DNA of 9,794 bases from Planctomycetota bacterium (GTDB taxonomy: Bacteria; Planctomycetota; UBA1135; UBA2386), in contig CANGSN010000074.1 in NCBI GenBank assembly GCA_947455805.1, positions 1-9,794 on the forward strand, read 5' to 3'. A program made the position numbers and the translations under genes. Of this stretch, positions 7,625 to 9,794 are shown piece by piece (position 1 is the first letter of the stretch; each line of letters begins with the position of its first letter). Under the pieces are notes generated by a model. The model had not been told where the DNA came from. It was given only the letters and a program-made list of their open reading frames with translations, and searched no databases.

Positions 7625-7630
7625 AGGGTA
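7625..7630 (-). promoter_or_regulatory. Probable -10 box (TACCCT) of a leaderless start
   Basis: On the - strand TACCCT fits TANNNT and ends ten bases before the GTG at 7614, the same spacing as for the gene at 1656. No Shine-Dalgarno sequence is seen in front of this GTG. No clear -35 element is visible at the normal distance. Confidence 0.45.
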
Positions 7631-7695
7631 GAAGGCCCACGGAACGGAAGCCAGCACGCGACACGGCGTAGCGCACTGGATTCCCGGTCCACGGT

Positions 7696-7701
7696 GGAGG
7701 A
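7696..7701 (+). promoter_or_regulatory. Distant Shine-Dalgarno-like site before the ligase-like gene
   Basis: GGAGGA is a good match to the anti-Shine-Dalgarno sequence but lies 18 bases before the ATG at 7720, too far for normal use. A 6-base hairpin between it and the ATG (7705-7720) could shorten the effective distance. Otherwise the site is accidental or the true start differs. Confidence 0.3.
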
Positions 7702-7704
7702 TCT

Positions 7705-7720
7705 TCGGCCCATTGGCCGA
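7705..7720 (+). promoter_or_regulatory. Perfect small hairpin abutting the ATG at 7720
   Basis: TCGGCC (7705-7710), loop CATT, and GGCCGA (7715-7720) form a perfect 6-base stem with a 4-base loop whose last base is the A of the ATG. It could be a translation-control hairpin in the mRNA or a protein-binding dyad in the divergent promoter region, or a chance GC palindrome. Confidence 0.3.
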
Positions 7721-9141
7721 TGGTGCTGAAGGGCCCTTCGCGCGGGACGATCCGCGTCAAGGTCCGCGGGCCGGAACGCCGACCCACAAGTTCCGTGCTC
7801 GCCTTCCTCCTGCAAGACCCAGACGTCCCTACCCAGGCAGGAGCCAACTTCGGCGGCACGACGCAGGTCCACCCGCTTGGGGCGGCGGCGCTGGCGATGA
7901 CGGCGGCCCTGGCTCTGGTGGTGCCGCGGCGCTTGGTCGCGCTGCCGCTCGTCCTGCTGTTGTGCTTCATCCCAGCGGGCCAACGCGTCGTCGTGGCCAC
8001 GATCGACTTCCAGTTCGTGCGCGTGCTGATGATGGTCGTCTGGCTGCGCGTGCTGGTACGTCGCGAACTGCGCCCGATCGTCTGGAATCACCTCGACCGG
8101 GCGATGGTGTTGTGGGGCTTCGTCTCCGTCGTCACCGGCTTCCTGCTGGGCTGGACGCTGACCATCCTGATCAACCGCATCGGCACGGCGATCGACGGAT
8201 TGATGGTCTACTTCTTCTTCCGCAACCTGATCCGCAACCACGACGACCTGATCCGCATCGCCCAGTTCTTCCTGGCCAGCAGCGTCGCCGTGGCCCTGTT
8301 CTTCGTGCTGGAGAAGCAGACGGCTCGCAACATGTTCGGCGTGCTCGGCGGGGTGCCGGAATACACGGACATGCGCGGCGGCCGCCTGCGCTGCCAAGGC
8401 GCCTTCGCCCACGCCATCCTGGCCGGCTGCTTCTGGGGTGCCTTGCTGCCGTTCTACACCCTGCACGGTTGGCGCGGCCGCGGCTGGGGGCTGCCGGCCC
8501 TCGGCGCGGTCACCTCGGTGCTGATCGTCGCCATGTGCGCCTCGAGCACGCCGGTCATGGCGATCGTGTTCGGCGTGGGCGCCGCCGGCCTGTGGTTCGT
8601 GCGCGGCGCCACCCGCTGGCTGCGTTGGCTCGGCGTGTCGTGGCTGTGCCTGTTGCACTTCACCCTGATGAAGCAGCCGGTGTGGCACCTGCTGTCCCGC
8701 GTCGACCTGGTCGGTGGTTCGACCGGCTGGCACCGCTTCTACCTGTTCGACCAGTTCGTGAACCGCATCGACGAATGGGGCGCCGTCGGCGTGCTCGGGA
8801 CCGGGCACTGGGGCCCCGGCATGCACGACGTGACCAACCAGTTCGTCGCCGAAGGCGTCGCCGGCGGCCTGGCCCGCTTCCTGGTCTTCGTCTGGATCGT
8901 CTGGCTCGGGTTCGCCGGCGTGTCGCGCAGCCTGCGCCTGCCGGAGGCGGGCCGCTTCTACCAACTGGCCAGTTGGGCGCTCGGCACCGCCCTGTTCATG
9001 CACTGCATGAACTTCATCGCCGTCACCTACTTCGAGCAGATCGTCGTGCTCTGGCAGATGACCCTGGCCGCCATCGGCTCGCTGACGCTGGTGCCGGGCG
9101 CTTCGTCCGTACGCCAACTCGCCCATCTCAACGGCGATTGA
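7720..9141 (+). CDS. O-antigen ligase/polymerase-like integral membrane protein
   Basis: The 473-residue frame is dominated by hydrophobic helices: about 52-68, 71-84, 93-112, 126-148, 153-170, 178-195, 226-246, 255-272, 276-294, 299-316, 383-400, 412-432 and 436-456. A larger hydrophilic loop at about 317-380 contains GWHR (336-339) and a short NQF-EGVAGG stretch. The segment GRLRCQGAFAHAILAG (221-236), with Arg224 and His231 before a helix, resembles the arginine/histidine-containing motif of O-antigen ligase and Wzy-type proteins. Such proteins transfer or polymerise lipid-linked glycan on the periplasmic side of the inner membrane. Whether this one ligates to lipid A or polymerises repeat units cannot be told from sequence. 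The start is uncertain: ATG 7720 has no properly spaced ribosome-binding site, and a GTG at 7795 in frame also precedes the first helix. It is divergent from the export lipoprotein, consistent with one polysaccharide locus. Confidence 0.82.
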   Translation: MVLKGPSRGTIRVKVRGPERRPTSSVLAFLLQDPDVPTQAGANFGGTTQVHPLGAAALAMTAALALVVPRRLVALPLVLLLCFIPAGQRVVVATIDFQFVRVLMMVVWLRVLVRRELRPIVWNHLDRAMVLWGFVSVVTGFLLGWTLTILINRIGTAIDGLMVYFFFRNLIRNHDDLIRIAQFFLASSVAVALFFVLEKQTARNMFGVLGGVPEYTDMRGGRLRCQGAFAHAILAGCFWGALLPFYTLHGWRGRGWGLPALGAVTSVLIVAMCASSTPVMAIVFGVGAAGLWFVRGATRWLRWLGVSWLCLLHFTLMKQPVWHLLSRVDLVGGSTGWHRFYLFDQFVNRIDEWGAVGVLGTGHWGPGMHDVTNQFVAEGVAGGLARFLVFVWIVWLGFAGVSRSLRLPEAGRFYQLASWALGTALFMHCMNFIAVTYFEQIVVLWQMTLAAIGSLTLVPGASSVRQLAHLNGD

Positions 9142-9455
9142 GGCGCAGCCCGCAGGCGCCCGCCACCTCCGCCTTGCTGCCAGAATCGACAGGGTCGCGT
9201 CCCCGCCTCGCCCCATGGCAACCACTGACGGCGCCACCCATCGCCGGCAAGTCGGACGGCTCGCACGGCCCGCGAGAATTCACGAGAAATCGTGCGTGCG
9301 TCTGCCACAGGAAATCGCTTCTCAGGATCTAGGGCTCGCCCGCTCGGACAGCCGATATCGCGAAGAAGCTTGGCGATTGCGCGGTAGAACTGCCGAGCGA
9401 GGGAACTAGGAGCCCATTTCGTTTCGAACTCGCCGCCAGCCGCTCGCCACTCCCG
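9142..9455. other. 314-base non-coding gap, less GC-rich in its second half
   Basis: No supported gene lies here. The first part holds a weak 5-base inverted repeat just after the ligase-like stop (9142-9146 with 9156-9160), without a T-tract. From about 9275 to 9425 the DNA is visibly richer in A and T than the surrounding genes. It contains repeated GAGAAWT/GAAATCG motifs, a small hairpin and the palindrome CGATATCG (9353-9360). This is the likely regulatory region or leader for the gene starting at 9456, but I cannot point to a convincing -35/-10 pair. Confidence 0.5.
9273..9317 (+). repeat. Short direct repeats with a hairpin in the upstream region
   Basis: CGAGAATT (9273-9280) and CGAGAAAT (9283-9290) repeat with a 10-base period, about one helical turn. 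The second copy runs into CACGA-GAAA-TCGTG (9281-9294), a perfect 5-base stem with a GAAA loop. GAAATCG occurs at 9286-9292 and again at 9311-9317. Same-face repeats of this sort can be regulator-binding sites; the regulator is unknown. Confidence 0.35.
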
Positions 9456-9794
9456 ATGTCCCGCCTGCAGCACCACCGCCCGATCCGCATCGCCATCGAC
9501 CTGGGCATGCTCCTGGCCGCGTTGAGCCTGGCAGGTTGCTGGTCGGGCCACGCCGGGGAGAGTTCCCACCAGATCGTCAGTGAGATCGTCGGGCTGTGGC
9601 TGTTGTTCGCCGTCATCTGGCTGGCCATCGGCAGCCGCCTCGGCGTCTACCAGGTTTCGCCAAGCCGCAACCTGGGCGCTGCAATGCGCCGCGGCCTCGA
9701 AGCCTGGGCCGCGACCTGGGGCCTCGCCGGGTTGGTCGCCGTGTCGACCTTCACCCACGCCGAGTTCTCGATCTGGCTGACCCTGATCTACGGC
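9456..9794 (+). CDS. Probable polyprenyl glycosylphosphotransferase, N-terminal part (runs off the window)
   Basis: ATG 9456 opens a frame with no stop before the window ends, giving the first 113 residues. It is basic at the start (SRLQHHRPIRIAID). Membrane helices follow at about 11-28, 42-60 and 82-99, with an SRLGVYQ stretch (60-66) between the second and third helices. This resembles the N-terminal membrane region of WbaP/WcaJ-type undecaprenyl-phosphate sugar phosphotransferases, which start assembly of exopolysaccharide or O-antigen repeat units. The catalytic C-terminal domain lies outside the window, so the call rests on the membrane region and the polysaccharide context. ATG 9456 is the only ATG, GTG or TTG in this frame after the last stop at 9330-9332. 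Neither a Shine-Dalgarno site nor a close -10-like box precedes it. Another multi-helix polysaccharide protein is the main alternative. Confidence 0.6.
   Translation, partial: MSRLQHHRPIRIAIDLGMLLAALSLAGCWSGHAGESSHQIVSEIVGLWLLFAVIWLAIGSRLGVYQVSPSRNLGAAMRRGLEAWAATWGLAGLVAVSTFTHAEFSIWLTLIYG

Noticed and set aside
9142..9160. Inverted repeat GGCGC/GCGCC just after the ligase-like stop
   Set aside because: It has only five pairs, a nine-base loop and no T-tract. This is expected by chance at this GC content and too weak to call a terminator.
7615..9237. N-terminal extension of the export protein frame on the - strand
   Set aside because: The extension is antisense to the ligase-like gene and low-complexity. 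The lipoprotein signal with lipobox begins just after GTG 7614.
7713..9332. 539-residue + strand frame overlapping the ligase-like gene
   Set aside because: It is the neighbouring frame of the ligase-like gene, Arg/Pro/Gly-rich without membrane helices, whereas the chosen frame has a dozen hydrophobic helices.
9215..9409. 64-codon open frame in the gap before 9456
   Set aside because: It has no ribosome-binding site, uses codons rare in the neighbours (AGA, CTA, many A/T third positions) and shows no recognisable motif. It looks like non-coding DNA.
9027..9758. 243-residue - strand frame across the ligase-like end, the gap and the transferase start
   Set aside because: It spans two + strand genes and the gap, with no coherent domain and a composition typical of antisense frames.

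Overview
The window is about 9.8 kb of very GC-rich DNA (roughly 70% by eye, with codon third positions almost all G or C). It comes from a Gram-negative, outer-membrane-bearing bacterium: it encodes two probable lipoproteins, a Wza/GumB-type polysaccharide exporter and an O-antigen ligase/polymerase-like membrane protein. The sequence does not fix the phylum. A Planctomycetota- or Myxococcota-like organism would fit the gene content and base composition, but that is inference. I see no tRNA, rRNA, CRISPR array, insertion sequence or phage gene.

Left part, 1-4565, all + strand: a membrane-anchored TPR-repeat protein (edge of window), then a tight three-gene run of a small secreted SH3-like protein, an M48-family metalloprotease with a probable lipoprotein signal, and an MscS-type channel fused to a C-terminal cyclic-nucleotide-binding domain. 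The SH3 and protease genes overlap by one base. The channel follows 13 bases after the protease, with its own Shine-Dalgarno site and a TTG start. The run looks like an envelope-maintenance or envelope-stress operon.

Middle, 4581-6806, - strand: one large two-domain flavoenzyme, an N-terminal FAD aromatic hydroxylase fused to a C-terminal Old Yellow Enzyme reductase. This is the architecture of 2-aminobenzoyl-CoA monooxygenase/reductase, annotated in many genomes as bifunctional salicylyl-CoA 5-hydroxylase/oxidoreductase. No CoA ligase or other pathway gene is in the window, so its substrate is unproven.

Right part, 6898-9794: an exopolysaccharide/O-antigen region. The outer-membrane export lipoprotein (-) is divergent from an O-antigen ligase/polymerase-like protein (+). 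The latter is followed, after a 314-base less GC-rich gap, by the N-terminal part of what is probably a polyprenyl-phosphate glycosylphosphotransferase running off the window. Together these suggest initiation, polymerisation or ligation, and export steps of a surface polysaccharide.

The most notable cross-gene pattern is in the translation starts. Three genes that begin transcription units (starts at 1656, 6806 and 7614) have a TANNNT -10-like box ending 9-10 bases before the start codon, and two of the three have no ribosome-binding site. The two operon-internal genes (2141, 3045) have clear Shine-Dalgarno sites. This points to leaderless mRNAs for the lead genes. I did not find a convincing wholly new multi-gene system; the genes belong to recognisable families.
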